Assembly: GCA_000739515.1 (NCBI GenBank)
Contig: DF820462.1
Location: forward strand, 1-36,036
DNA from: Candidatus Moduliflexus flocculans
Lineage (GTDB): Bacteria > Moduliflexota > Moduliflexia > Moduliflexales > Moduliflexaceae
Reading direction: 5' to 3'
Length of the DNA: 36,036 nucleotides
Shown here in pieces: positions 7,759-15,285 of the stretch (position 1 is its first letter; each line of letters begins with the position of its first letter). A program made the translations under genes and the position numbers. Under the pieces are notes generated by a model. The model was not told the origin of the DNA and did no database searches. It saw nothing but the letters and a program-made list of their open reading frames with translations.

Positions 7759-8412
7759 ATGAATATCGCAATTGTTGGAGGGAGTTTTAACCCGCCGCAT
7801 CTCTGCCATCTCTTTATCGTCCAGTATGTTCTTGCCGCCGCAAAGCCAGATCAGGTCTGGCTGCTTCCGTGTTATCAACACGCATTTCGAAAAGTGTTAG
7901 CGCCGTTCGAGCATCGTTTAGCGATGTGTCACCTCGCGATTGAAGCCTTTCGAGATGACCGCGTCAAAGCGCTACCGTTTGAGCGCGACCGGCAAGGCAC
8001 AAGTTGGACGATTGATACCGCGCGGTATGTCAAACACCTGTATCCGCATGACCGTTTTCTCTGGGTGATCGGCTCTGATGTATTAGCCGAGCTTCATCGG
8101 TGGAAAAATTTTGAGGAATTGCGGCAATTGGTGGAGTTCTGGGTTGTGCCGCGAGCGGGAATGCTGCCAGCCGCAGCGCGTCATGTTTCTCAAAATCAGA
8201 CAGGGAGCAACCAGGCAATGTCCAGCATTCAGCGGTTAATCGCGCAGGCGCAAGCGCTTGAACAGCAAGGCATGCTCTTGCCGAACATCAGCAGTTCTCA
8301 GATTCGAGAACGTATTCGGCAAGGGCTGCCGATTCATCATCTCGTCTCGACCTCGGTTGCGGAGTATATTAACCAGCATCAACTGTATCGAGAACCGGAA
8401 TCAACCCGATAG
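7759..8412 (+). CDS. nadD: Nicotinate-nucleotide adenylyltransferase
   Basis: This enzyme joins ATP and nicotinate mononucleotide to give deamido-NAD in NAD biosynthesis. The nucleotidyltransferase signature GGSFNPPHLCH (7-17) and the second phosphate-binding motif ISSSQIR (177-183) are both present, with WVIGSDVL (102-109) between them. At 217 residues it is slightly long. The extra length is a Gln-rich stretch (about 145-172) just before the ISSSQIR motif. The ATG at 7759 has no clear ribosome site but gives the expected N-terminal beta-strand MNIAIVGG. The next gene starts 9 bp after its stop, so they are probably cotranscribed. Confidence 0.92.
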   Translation: MNIAIVGGSFNPPHLCHLFIVQYVLAAAKPDQVWLLPCYQHAFRKVLAPFEHRLAMCHLAIEAFRDDRVKALPFERDRQGTSWTIDTARYVKHLYPHDRFLWVIGSDVLAELHRWKNFEELRQLVEFWVVPRAGMLPAAARHVSQNQTGSNQAMSSIQRLIAQAQALEQQGMLLPNISSSQIRERIRQGLPIHHLVSTSVAEYINQHQLYREPESTR

Positions 8413-8421
8413 CTCTTGCCT

Positions 8422-9270
8422 ATGCCGAGAATCACCGTCAATCATATCAGCATACACTATCAGGAGCGCGGCGACATCGCGAATCCAACCATCGTTATGG
8501 TGCATGGGTTAGGGTGTTCGCTGAAATATTGGGACTGCGTGTTTGATGCGCCGGTGTTTTCGTCGTATCGCCTGATTTCGCTTGATTTGCCGGGTTTTGG
8601 CGGCTCTGAAAAACCGAACTCGTATGATTACCGGTTCGAAACGCAGGCGGCCATGATTTTCGACGTGCTCGACGCATTGCGCGCGCGCGACGTGATTCTT
8701 GTCGGCCATTCGATGGGAGGCGCGATTGCGATTTTGATGGCGCTCCAGCGACCGGAGGCGCTCCGACAGTTAATCGTCGTTGAGCCAAATCTCAGAGCCG
8801 GAGATGCGCAACTCAGCAAGAGAATCGTGAGTTATGCGAACGAAACAAATTTTATCGCACGGTACGAAGAATTTCGCGATTTAGCGATCACTCTGGTAAC
8901 AGGCTGGTTTGTCAGGTTTCATCAGGCCGATTTGGATGAATACATTGATGAACTTTTGCAAGCCACGCCAATTTCGATGTATCGCAGCGCACGTTCCCTG
9001 ATTTCAGTCACCACCGACCCGCAATTCATTCAGCAATTTCGACAACTTCCCCTGAACAAACATTTTCTGATCGGCGAAGAAACGCTGAAACAGCGCCCGG
9101 CGCTGAAAGAATTGTTAGGGCAAAACGTTGACACCGTGATCGTCCCCGGCGTAGGACACATGATGATGGTGGATGATCCGACCATCTTTACTCAAACGTT
9201 GGCACATATTCTCTTGAAAGATAGATTGCAGGAAACTCTGCATGGAGGTCGAAACGATAGTTTCGATTGA
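8422..9270 (+). CDS. Alpha/beta hydrolase-fold protein
   Basis: This 282-residue protein has the alpha/beta hydrolase pattern: oxyanion-hole HGLG near 28-31, the nucleophile elbow GHSMGG with Ser97, and the catalytic His246 in GVGHMMMVDDP. The acid is not obvious and probably lies around 205-220. Such enzymes hydrolyse esters, amides or C-C bonds; nothing here fixes the substrate. No signal peptide is visible. I chose ATG 8422; a TTG two codons earlier is possible. Its TGA overlaps a TTG (9267) that would open the downstream frame, which suggests coupling with the next gene. Confidence 0.85.
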   Translation: MPRITVNHISIHYQERGDIANPTIVMVHGLGCSLKYWDCVFDAPVFSSYRLISLDLPGFGGSEKPNSYDYRFETQAAMIFDVLDALRARDVILVGHSMGGAIAILMALQRPEALRQLIVVEPNLRAGDAQLSKRIVSYANETNFIARYEEFRDLAITLVTGWFVRFHQADLDEYIDELLQATPISMYRSARSLISVTTDPQFIQQFRQLPLNKHFLIGEETLKQRPALKELLGQNVDTVIVPGVGHMMMVDDPTIFTQTLAHILLKDRLQETLHGGRNDSFD

Positions 9271-9281
9271 CGTCACAACGC

Positions 9282-10928
9282 ATGAAAAAACTCAATTTTT
9301 GGACAATTTGGGCTGCTCCACTGACTGCGACGATTGTATTGCTTCTTGTAACCGGCATCATCAGCTATTTCCAGCGACTTCGCGTAGAAACTGATTTATC
9401 GGCGCTTCTTCCGGATGAACCGCTGGCATACGCGCATATTCCCTCGCTGAAGACTCAACTGCCGCAACTATTGGCCAGCAAACCCTACCAACATGTTTTG
9501 GCGTCGCCCGCGTTTCAACAGCTTCAGCAGACGCCGGAATGGCAGGAATTTACGGCGTCTTTTCCATCGAAGCTGCCGTTCAACCCAATGCGCCTGATTG
9601 GAAAAGATGTTGTGTTCAGCGTGCATGAAAGCGCGACAAACGAGGTGATTCCGCCGATGCTGCTGCTCAGTCGGGTGGACTGGTTTGCCCGCAGGAGCGA
9701 GCAATTCGCCTACGCTGTTAATGCCTTTTTATGGAAACAACCCATCACAGTCGCGCAGCCTGGAACGCAAATCGTTCTGTATCAACTGCAAACCGCCGAC
9801 ATGCTCTTTCCGCTCTATTACACGGTGATTGATGATGTGTTGTTCCTGTCAACGTCGCTTCCTCTTCTTGATAAAACCGTGAAAAACGCTACCGCAAAGA
9901 ACGTCGCGCCTGCTCAGAAAGAGCAGCCTGAAGCGCCGCTTTTTTCGGCGAAACTGCGGCCTGCTGACTTCCTGCGAACGCTGGAACGCTCTCCCTTCTT
10001 TCAGATGAACCGCGACGCGCTTTCGGCTATCGCGCCGGGCGCAGAGCTTGACCTTTCGCTCAACGCGCTCCCGGATGAAATCCGGCTTGACGCTGTTTTA
10101 TCCCTCGTAGAGACGCCCCGGCGGGGCGTCTCTACGCAGAAGGTAACGGAAAAGATGCCCCGCCGGGGCGTCTCTACGGCCATCGAACAGGATACTGCAA
10201 TCCTCGCCGGGCTGAATCGAGACGAAACGGCGCAAATGATGGATCGCCTGGAAACGATGTTTCCCCAAATGGAACGTTACGCCTTGCTGCCGGAAATCGC
10301 AGCATTGCAGGCAATGACCGACGGACGGCTCGAATGTCAATCTTCTTCGCGAGTGGCTGGGCTGGTGTACGCCGTGCCGGATGTGTCGTGTCTGACGACG
10401 TTTCGCGTGCCGCCTGAGATGGCGCTAACGGCGATGCAGCGCACAGTGACGAACCTGCTTGATCAGGCGATTCCGCCGGCACAGCGCAACATGGTGAAAC
10501 AATCCGCCGAATCATATCACAACGCCGCGCTGGTCAAGGTTGCGCTGTTGATTCAAGAGCTTCTGGCCTATGGCGTCGTGCCAGCGAATGCGAATGGATA
10601 TGGCATGGTCGGCGCATCGTCAAAAACTCTCAAGCGCGAAATGGATCGGCTGTTTACGTTAAATCAAGCGTCGCCGTATCGCATGACTGCCGAATCTGGC
10701 GCAGTCGCGAATATTATCTTTCAACCGCCGCAAGTCGCCGCGTTGCTGAAAAATTTAGCACAAACGCCGACCTTTTCGATTCTCCTGCCCAAAAGCGAAC
10801 ACCCGCAGTTCTACGCCTCGCTGCCGCTTATCCTGATGACATTGAGCGCGCTGCCGCCCGTCGCGCTTGACGCGCAGATTAACGACGCGACGCTGCGATA
10901 TTCCCTGCGTCTTTACAACAACGAATAG
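9282..10928 (+). CDS. Membrane-anchored DUF3352-like protein with in-frame palindromic repeat insertions
   Basis: This 548-residue protein has one N-terminal transmembrane segment (about 8-28) followed by an exported domain. The region LSALLPDEPLAYAHIPSLKT, then helices with repeated leucines, resembles DUF3352 proteins, whose function is unknown. Around residues 275-300 the sequence reads VETPRRGVST, then a short spacer, then MPRRGVST. This is the translation of two copies of the CGTAGAGACG palindrome found alone at 1498, and the frame is kept. I prefer ATG 9282; TTG 9267 overlaps the previous stop and adds five residues. It is the last gene of the nadD-hydrolase run. The annotation is a resemblance, not a proven family hit. 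Confidence 0.68.
   Translation: MKKLNFWTIWAAPLTATIVLLLVTGIISYFQRLRVETDLSALLPDEPLAYAHIPSLKTQLPQLLASKPYQHVLASPAFQQLQQTPEWQEFTASFPSKLPFNPMRLIGKDVVFSVHESATNEVIPPMLLLSRVDWFARRSEQFAYAVNAFLWKQPITVAQPGTQIVLYQLQTADMLFPLYYTVIDDVLFLSTSLPLLDKTVKNATAKNVAPAQKEQPEAPLFSAKLRPADFLRTLERSPFFQMNRDALSAIAPGAELDLSLNALPDEIRLDAVLSLVETPRRGVSTQKVTEKMPRRGVSTAIEQDTAILAGLNRDETAQMMDRLETMFPQMERYALLPEIAALQAMTDGRLECQSSSRVAGLVYAVPDVSCLTTFRVPPEMALTAMQRTVTNLLDQAIPPAQRNMVKQSAESYHNAALVKVALLIQELLAYGVVPANANGYGMVGASSKTLKREMDRLFTLNQASPYRMTAESGAVANIIFQPPQVAALLKNLAQTPTFSILLPKSEHPQFYASLPLILMTLSALPPVALDAQINDATLRYSLRLYNNE
10106..10179. repeat. Two CGTAGAGACG palindromes inside a coding sequence
   Basis: Copy one (10106-10136) is a full 31-bp palindrome. 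Copy two (10153-10179) lacks its first bases and has one change (GATGCC for GACGCC). They are separated by 16 bp. Both are read in frame by the DUF3352-like gene as (VE)TPRRGVST and MPRRGVST. The intergenic relative is at 1498-1530. Confidence 0.9.
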
Positions 10929-10941
10929 GTGTAATAACACA

Positions 10942-10974
10942 AGCTGTCAGACTCCTTCAAGATGTCTGACAGCT
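10942..10974. repeat. CTGTCAGAC-family palindrome after the DUF3352-like gene
   Basis: Arms AGCTGTCAGAC and GTCTGACAGCT flank an inner CTTCAAG region with two mismatched positions each side. It begins 13 bp after the stop codon and could fold at the transcript 3' end. It is related to the palindrome at 1699-1727. Confidence 0.75.
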
Positions 10975-11075
10975 ATCCCCATAACGTTTCGTGCCAATAC
11001 AAATAGGAGAAAGACTTGACTTTTTCGAAGGTATCCGACACATTGTTTGTATTGAATCATGAATGTTATTTGGGG

Positions 11076-11139
11076 ACGACAGGGATAGGTGTAGGAAAGG
11101 GTATTGCGCGTTATCCTTTCTTACACCTATCCCTGTCGT
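11076..11139. repeat. Long hairpin (25-bp arms) just upstream of the Mo-hydroxylase small subunit
   Basis: Arms ACGACAGGGATAGGTGTA... (11076-11100) and the complement (11115-11139) differ at one position around a 14-base loop. It ends 12 bp before the ATG at 11152, where it would sit in the leader and could shield the start. Its translation explains the 16-residue N-terminal extension that an earlier start (11104) would give. Confidence 0.8.
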
Positions 11140-11151
11140 TCTAAGATTTTT

Positions 11152-11613
11152 ATGGAAATTTCGGTTAAGGTGAATGGCGAGCAGAAAACGTTCGCGATTG
11201 CCCCGGCGGACGTGCTGTTAGACGTGCTGCGCCGGGAAGGCTACACTGGCGTCAAATGCGGATGCCGCGCCGGAGATTGCGGCGCGTGTACGGTGATTCT
11301 GAACGGCAAAGCGGTGACATCGTGCCTGACGATGGCGGCGCAGGCGGATGGCGCAGAAATCGTGACCATCGAAGGCCTGGCGCAGTCGAACAGCAGATTG
11401 CATCCGTTGCAGCGGGCGTTTTTAGATCACGGCGCGGCGCAGTGCGGCTTCTGCGTTCCCGGCATGATTCTCTCCGCAAAAGCGTTATTGGACGAACATC
11501 CCAACCCGACAGAACCAGAAGTGCGCGAGGCGATTGTCGGGAATTTGTGCCGTTGTACTGGCTATAAAAAACAAGTGGAAGCGATTCTTTCAGTTGCAGG
11601 CAAAAAAGGCTGA
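11152..11613 (+). CDS. Molybdenum hydroxylase small subunit with two [2Fe-2S] clusters (CoxS/xanthine dehydrogenase-type)
   Basis: This 153-residue electron-transfer subunit has an N-terminal plant-type ferredoxin cluster (C38, C43, C46, C58 in GCRAGDCGACTV and SCLTM) and a C-terminal helical [2Fe-2S] domain (C98/C101 in CGFCVPGM and C133/C135 in NLCRCTGY). It passes electrons from the molybdenum site of the partner subunit. The length is typical. I chose ATG 11152 because it gives MEISVKVNG, the usual family start; the earlier start at 11104 only adds codons from the hairpin. The large subunit follows after a palindromic spacer. No FAD-binding medium subunit is present in the window. Confidence 0.95.
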   Translation: MEISVKVNGEQKTFAIAPADVLLDVLRREGYTGVKCGCRAGDCGACTVILNGKAVTSCLTMAAQADGAEIVTIEGLAQSNSRLHPLQRAFLDHGAAQCGFCVPGMILSAKALLDEHPNPTEPEVREAIVGNLCRCTGYKKQVEAILSVAGKKG

Positions 11614-11743
11614 ACCACGAAACACACAAAATACACGAAATGAATTGAAAAGGAGTACCAACGCTTGCTTTGGCCTATTCAAGATGCCGCCAAAGCAAGC
11701 GTTGGCACTCCTGAATTTTCGTGTGTTTCGTGTCTTTCGTGGT
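11614..11743. repeat. Composite palindrome: ACCACGAAA arms with an AGGAGT hairpin nested inside
   Basis: The outer arms ACCACGAAACACACAAAAT... (from 11614) and ...TTTCGTGTCTTTCGTGGT (to 11743) are complementary with a few mismatches. Between them lies a complete AGGAGT...ACTCCT hairpin (11651-11712) whose core reads CAACGCTTGCTTTGGC and its complement. The outer arm sequences GAATTG and GAATTTT abut the inner hairpin on its two sides. The element fills the whole gap between the two Mo-hydroxylase genes. Confidence 0.8.
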
Positions 11744-11752
11744 GAATACATC

Positions 11753-14104
11753 ATGAAACATAAACCATTGCGTGTGGTCGGCGCGTCTGTGGAAAAGGTG
11801 GACGGCGTCGGGCTTGTCACTGGCGCGGCCAAATATACGGATGATTTTGAGATGCCGGGCATGCTGCATGCGAAAATTCTGACAAGCCCGCATCCACATG
11901 CCAGAATCCGGGCGATTGACGTTGAAAAAGCCCTTGCGCTGCCAGGCGTTCACGCGGTCTTGACGCACAACGATGTCAAGCCGATTCGCCACACTAAAGC
12001 CGGACAGAGCTTTCCTGAACCGTCGCCTTATGACCGCCTGATTTTCGATGAAAAAGTCCGGTTTGTCGGCGACCGCGTGGCGGTTGTGGCGGCGGAAAGC
12101 CTGAACATCGCCGAAGCCGCGCTCGCGTTGATTGAGGTAGAATACGAGATATTGCCCGCCGTGTTCGACATGGAAGCCGCCATGCAGCCGGGAGCGCCTG
12201 TCATTCATGATGAAACCGACGCCGAGCGGATTTTCGACGCCGCCCGCAATATCGCGTCATTTTCTTCAGTTGACATCGGCAGCGTCGAGCGTGGTTTTCA
12301 AGAGGCCGACGTAATTATCGAGCGCACGTACACGACGCAGCGGGCGAAACATTGCGCCCTCGAAACGCACGGCACGTTTGGCTACCTCGACGAAGATGGG
12401 CGGTTAGTGCTGATTACCAGCACGCAAGTTCCGTTTCACACGCGCCGCCAATTAGCCGCGATTTTAGAGATGCCGGAACATCGCATTCGCGTCATTAAGC
12501 CGCGTATTGGCGGTGGCTTCGGCAATAAGCAGGGGATGTGCCTCGAAGATGTGGTGGCGCTGTTGGTGTTGAAAACCGAGCGCCCGGTCAAGTTGATTTT
12601 CGAGCGGCATGAAGAATTTGCGGGCGGATATTGCCGTCATCCGCAGATTCTCCGCCTGAAAACCGGCGCGAAAAAAGACGGCACGCTGCTGGCGCAGGAG
12701 ATGCACGTGATCGGCAATACCGGTGCGTATGGCGACCATGCGCCGACCGTGCAGGAATGTACTGGACGCAAAACCTTGCCTTTGTATCGCGTTCCGAATA
12801 TTCATTACGATGTGCATGCCGTGTACACGAATCTCCCGGTCAGCGGCGCATTTCGCGGCTATGGCGCGTTGCAGGGCTTTTTTGCTATCGAAAGCCAGAT
12901 GGATGAACTTGCCGCGCAATTGAACATGGATCCGCTGGAATTGCGTCAGAAAAACCGGATTCAGCAAGGCGAAATTGATATTGTCGCGGCGGCCTTCGGC
13001 GATAAAGAGGAACGCAAGATGTTAAGCTGCGGCCTCGGCGAATGCATCGAGCGCGGCGCGGCGGCGATTGGATGGAAAGCAAAACGCGGCAAATCGGGGG
13101 ACGGCATAATCAGGCGCGGCGTCGGCATGGCCTGTGCCATGCAGGGAAGCGGCATTGCAGGCGTGGATGAAGGCTCGGCGACGCTGACTCTGAATCCTGA
13201 CGGTTCGGTGTCGCTTTTTGTCGGTGCGACTGATTTAGGCACAGGCGCAGATACGATTTTGACGCAAATTGCGGCGGAAGCCCTCGGCATCAGCGTCAGT
13301 GATATTCGCATTACCTCCGCCGACACCGCCTTGACGCCGTTCGATGTCGGCGCGTATGCCTCCAGCACGACGTATGTGTCCGGCGGAGCGGTGAAAAAAG
13401 CGGCGGAGCAGTTGTTGCACAACATCTTGCGCGTGGCGGGAAAGATGCTTGGCGAACAGGTCAAAAAGCTCGAATATCAGCCAGAAGAAGGGCAACGTGC
13501 CTGCCGGATTATCAGTCAAAACGGCGAAGCGATTTCGTTCAAACAGGTCGGGGCGTATGCGGCGCAAAACCAGAAACGCCCGATTTCCGCCACAGCATCG
13601 AACATGTCTCAGACCAGCCCGCCGCCATTTACCGCACAATTTGCGGAAGTCGAAGTGGACACGGAGACCGGACAAGTGAAGGTGCTGCGGCTTGTCGCGG
13701 CGGTGGATTGCGGCATTGCGATTAATCCGAAACTTGCCGAAGGCCAGGTCGAAGGCGCAGTGACGCAGGGATTAGGTTTCGCGCTGTTCGAAGAGATGAA
13801 ATTCGATGAGAATGGGCGGCTGCTGAATCCGAATTTCGCGGATTACAAAATTTTTAACGCCGCCGACATGCCGCGATTGGAAACAATTCTTGTGCAGACG
13901 CACGAACCGACTGGCCCCTATGGTGCGAAATCAGTGTCAGAAGTGCCGATCAACTGTCCGCCGCCGGCAATTGCGAACGCGATTTTCGACGCGGTCGGCG
14001 TCCGAATTACTGATCTGCCAATTACGCCTGAAAAAGTGCTGGCCGCCTTACGCGCCCGGCAAGACGCCTCCCCGCTTCCCCACGCGCATAGTTTCCAAAT
14101 ATAG
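11753..14104 (+). CDS. Molybdenum hydroxylase large (Mo-cofactor) subunit, xanthine dehydrogenase/CoxL superfamily
   Basis: This 783-residue catalytic subunit hydroxylates its substrate at a molybdopterin-cytosine/guanine-dinucleotide site. Family marks in order are the N-terminal VGASVEKVDGVGLVTGAAKY, cofactor motif IGGGFGNKQ (near 253), SGAFRGYG, GATDLGTGADT, and the C-terminal GAKSVSE, which carries the likely catalytic Glu730. There is no CoxL-type AYRCSFR active-site loop, so a purine, heterocycle or aldehyde substrate is more likely than CO. I start it at ATG 11753 (MKHKPLRVVG), preceded by GGTGA. The open frame runs 73 codons further upstream, but those are repeat sequence and the end of the small subunit gene in another frame. 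Confidence 0.93.
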   Translation: MKHKPLRVVGASVEKVDGVGLVTGAAKYTDDFEMPGMLHAKILTSPHPHARIRAIDVEKALALPGVHAVLTHNDVKPIRHTKAGQSFPEPSPYDRLIFDEKVRFVGDRVAVVAAESLNIAEAALALIEVEYEILPAVFDMEAAMQPGAPVIHDETDAERIFDAARNIASFSSVDIGSVERGFQEADVIIERTYTTQRAKHCALETHGTFGYLDEDGRLVLITSTQVPFHTRRQLAAILEMPEHRIRVIKPRIGGGFGNKQGMCLEDVVALLVLKTERPVKLIFERHEEFAGGYCRHPQILRLKTGAKKDGTLLAQEMHVIGNTGAYGDHAPTVQECTGRKTLPLYRVPNIHYDVHAVYTNLPVSGAFRGYGALQGFFAIESQMDELAAQLNMDPLELRQKNRIQQGEIDIVAAAFGDKEERKMLSCGLGECIERGAAAIGWKAKRGKSGDGIIRRGVGMACAMQGSGIAGVDEGSATLTLNPDGSVSLFVGATDLGTGADTILTQIAAEALGISVSDIRITSADTALTPFDVGAYASSTTYVSGGAVKKAAEQLLHNILRVAGKMLGEQVKKLEYQPEEGQRACRIISQNGEAISFKQVGAYAAQNQKRPISATASNMSQTSPPPFTAQFAEVEVDTETGQVKVLRLVAAVDCGIAINPKLAEGQVEGAVTQGLGFALFEEMKFDENGRLLNPNFADYKIFNAADMPRLETILVQTHEPTGPYGAKSVSEVPINCPPPAIANAIFDAVGVRITDLPITPEKVLAALRARQDASPLPHAHSFQI

Positions 14105-14117
14105 TCATGTCGCGCTC

Positions 14118-14150
14118 AGACCTCATAGGTTTTTGAAACCTGTGAGGTCT
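14118..14150. repeat. AGACCTCA palindrome ahead of batA
   Basis: Arms AGACCTCATAGGTTT and AAACCTGTGAGGTCT (one mismatch) form a hairpin starting 13 bp after the large-subunit stop codon. The same family occurs at 18927-18961 and 35600-35632. Confidence 0.85.
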
Positions 14151-14277
14151 TTTCCGACTCGCTTTTGCCGCCGAGAGTTTTTCTTGACATTTCTCCCCCC
14201 GCTTTTTAGGCATTGTCCGAATATTACCGTTGACCTTCTGGAATCGCCAGTATCCTGCTGACTCATAATTTGAATAT

Positions 14278-15264
14278 ATGCGATTTGCGAATAGCCTGTT
14301 TTTGTTATTGCTCCTCTGTATCCCTTTGTTAGTGAAGTTTCTCCGCGACCGTCGGCACACACAGCAGGCGACGTTGCGGCTGTCGAACGTTTCGCAATTA
14401 CGCGCCGCGCTGCCGTCGGGCTGGAGCAAAATATATCGCCTGCTGCCCGCGCTGCGGATTGCGGCGCTGATCTTGTTAATTCTGGCCTTAGCGCGTCCGC
14501 AATCGAACAACGGGGACGAAACCATCACCACTGAGGGAATTGACATCATTCTGACGCTCGATGTGTCGGGCAGTATGCAGGCGGAAGATTTCACGCCGAA
14601 CCGTCTGGAAGCGGCGAAAAAAGTGGCGGCGGATTTTATTCGAGGCCGCAAAAACGACCGGATCGGGCTGGTCGTCTTTGCCGGGCATAGCGTCACGCAA
14701 GCGCCGCTGACGCTCGATTATGAAGTCGTGTTAGGGCTGCTGAAGCAGGTGCAGCTCGGCATGTTGCAAGAAGACGGCACGGCGATTGGGATGGCGATTG
14801 CCAACAGCGTTAACCGTTTGCGCAACAGCGAGGCCAAAAGCAAAGTGATTATCCTGCTGACTGACGGCGTGAACAATAAAGGGGAAATTGACCCGCTGAC
14901 CGCTGCCAATTTAGCCAAATCCATGCATCAGCGGATTTATACGATTGGCGCAGGAACAGATCATCCATTTATTACAGAAGAGAATCCATTTTTCGGCAAG
15001 CAGCGGCGGCAGATTGATGCGGATTTAGATGAAAAGACGCTGAAGCAGATGGCCGAGATGACTGGCGGCGCATATTTCCACGCCACTGACGAAAAGAGCC
15101 TCGCGCAGATTTACGAGCAGATCGAGCAATTGGAAAAAAGCAAAATCGGCGTCAAACAATATAAAGAATATGTCGAACTGTTCCACTATTTCGCCTACGC
15201 CGCGCTCGGCCTGCTCTGCGTCGAACTTGTGCTCGGCGCGACGCGCTTTCGGAAAACGCCGTGA
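14278..15264 (+). CDS. batA: BatA-type membrane VWA protein
   Basis: This 328-residue inner-membrane protein has hydrophobic segments near 5-20 and 57-73, a von Willebrand factor A domain facing the periplasm, and a C-terminal membrane helix (about 303-322). The metal-ion-dependent adhesion site is intact: D95-V-S97-G-S99, T168 and D196 (LTDG). BatA and BatB are paralogous VWA subunits of the Bacteroides aerotolerance complex, usually encoded with MoxR and DUF58 proteins that are absent here. No clear ribosome site precedes the ATG, but the start fits the family N-terminus. The natural next gene, batB, is displaced about 2.6 kb by an RM system. Confidence 0.9.
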   Translation: MRFANSLFLLLLLCIPLLVKFLRDRRHTQQATLRLSNVSQLRAALPSGWSKIYRLLPALRIAALILLILALARPQSNNGDETITTEGIDIILTLDVSGSMQAEDFTPNRLEAAKKVAADFIRGRKNDRIGLVVFAGHSVTQAPLTLDYEVVLGLLKQVQLGMLQEDGTAIGMAIANSVNRLRNSEAKSKVIILLTDGVNNKGEIDPLTAANLAKSMHQRIYTIGAGTDHPFITEENPFFGKQRRQIDADLDEKTLKQMAEMTGGAYFHATDEKSLAQIYEQIEQLEKSKIGVKQYKEYVELFHYFAYAALGLLCVELVLGATRFRKTP

Positions 15265-15285
15265 TTTGGAATTGAGGAATGTTTG

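Larger units (their letters stand above)
10929..11151. other. Intergenic region with two palindromes ahead of the Mo-hydroxylase genes
   Basis: This 223-bp region has no gene. It holds a CTGTCAGAC-type palindrome (10942-10974) and a long hairpin (11076-11139). A TTGACT at 11016-11021 is the best -35-like hexamer, but no convincing -10 follows it. Confidence 0.55.

Noticed and set aside
11534..11752. 73-residue N-terminal extension of the Mo-hydroxylase large subunit
   Set aside because: It overlaps the small-subunit gene in another frame and then reads through a composite palindrome. The family N-terminus starts at ATG 11753.
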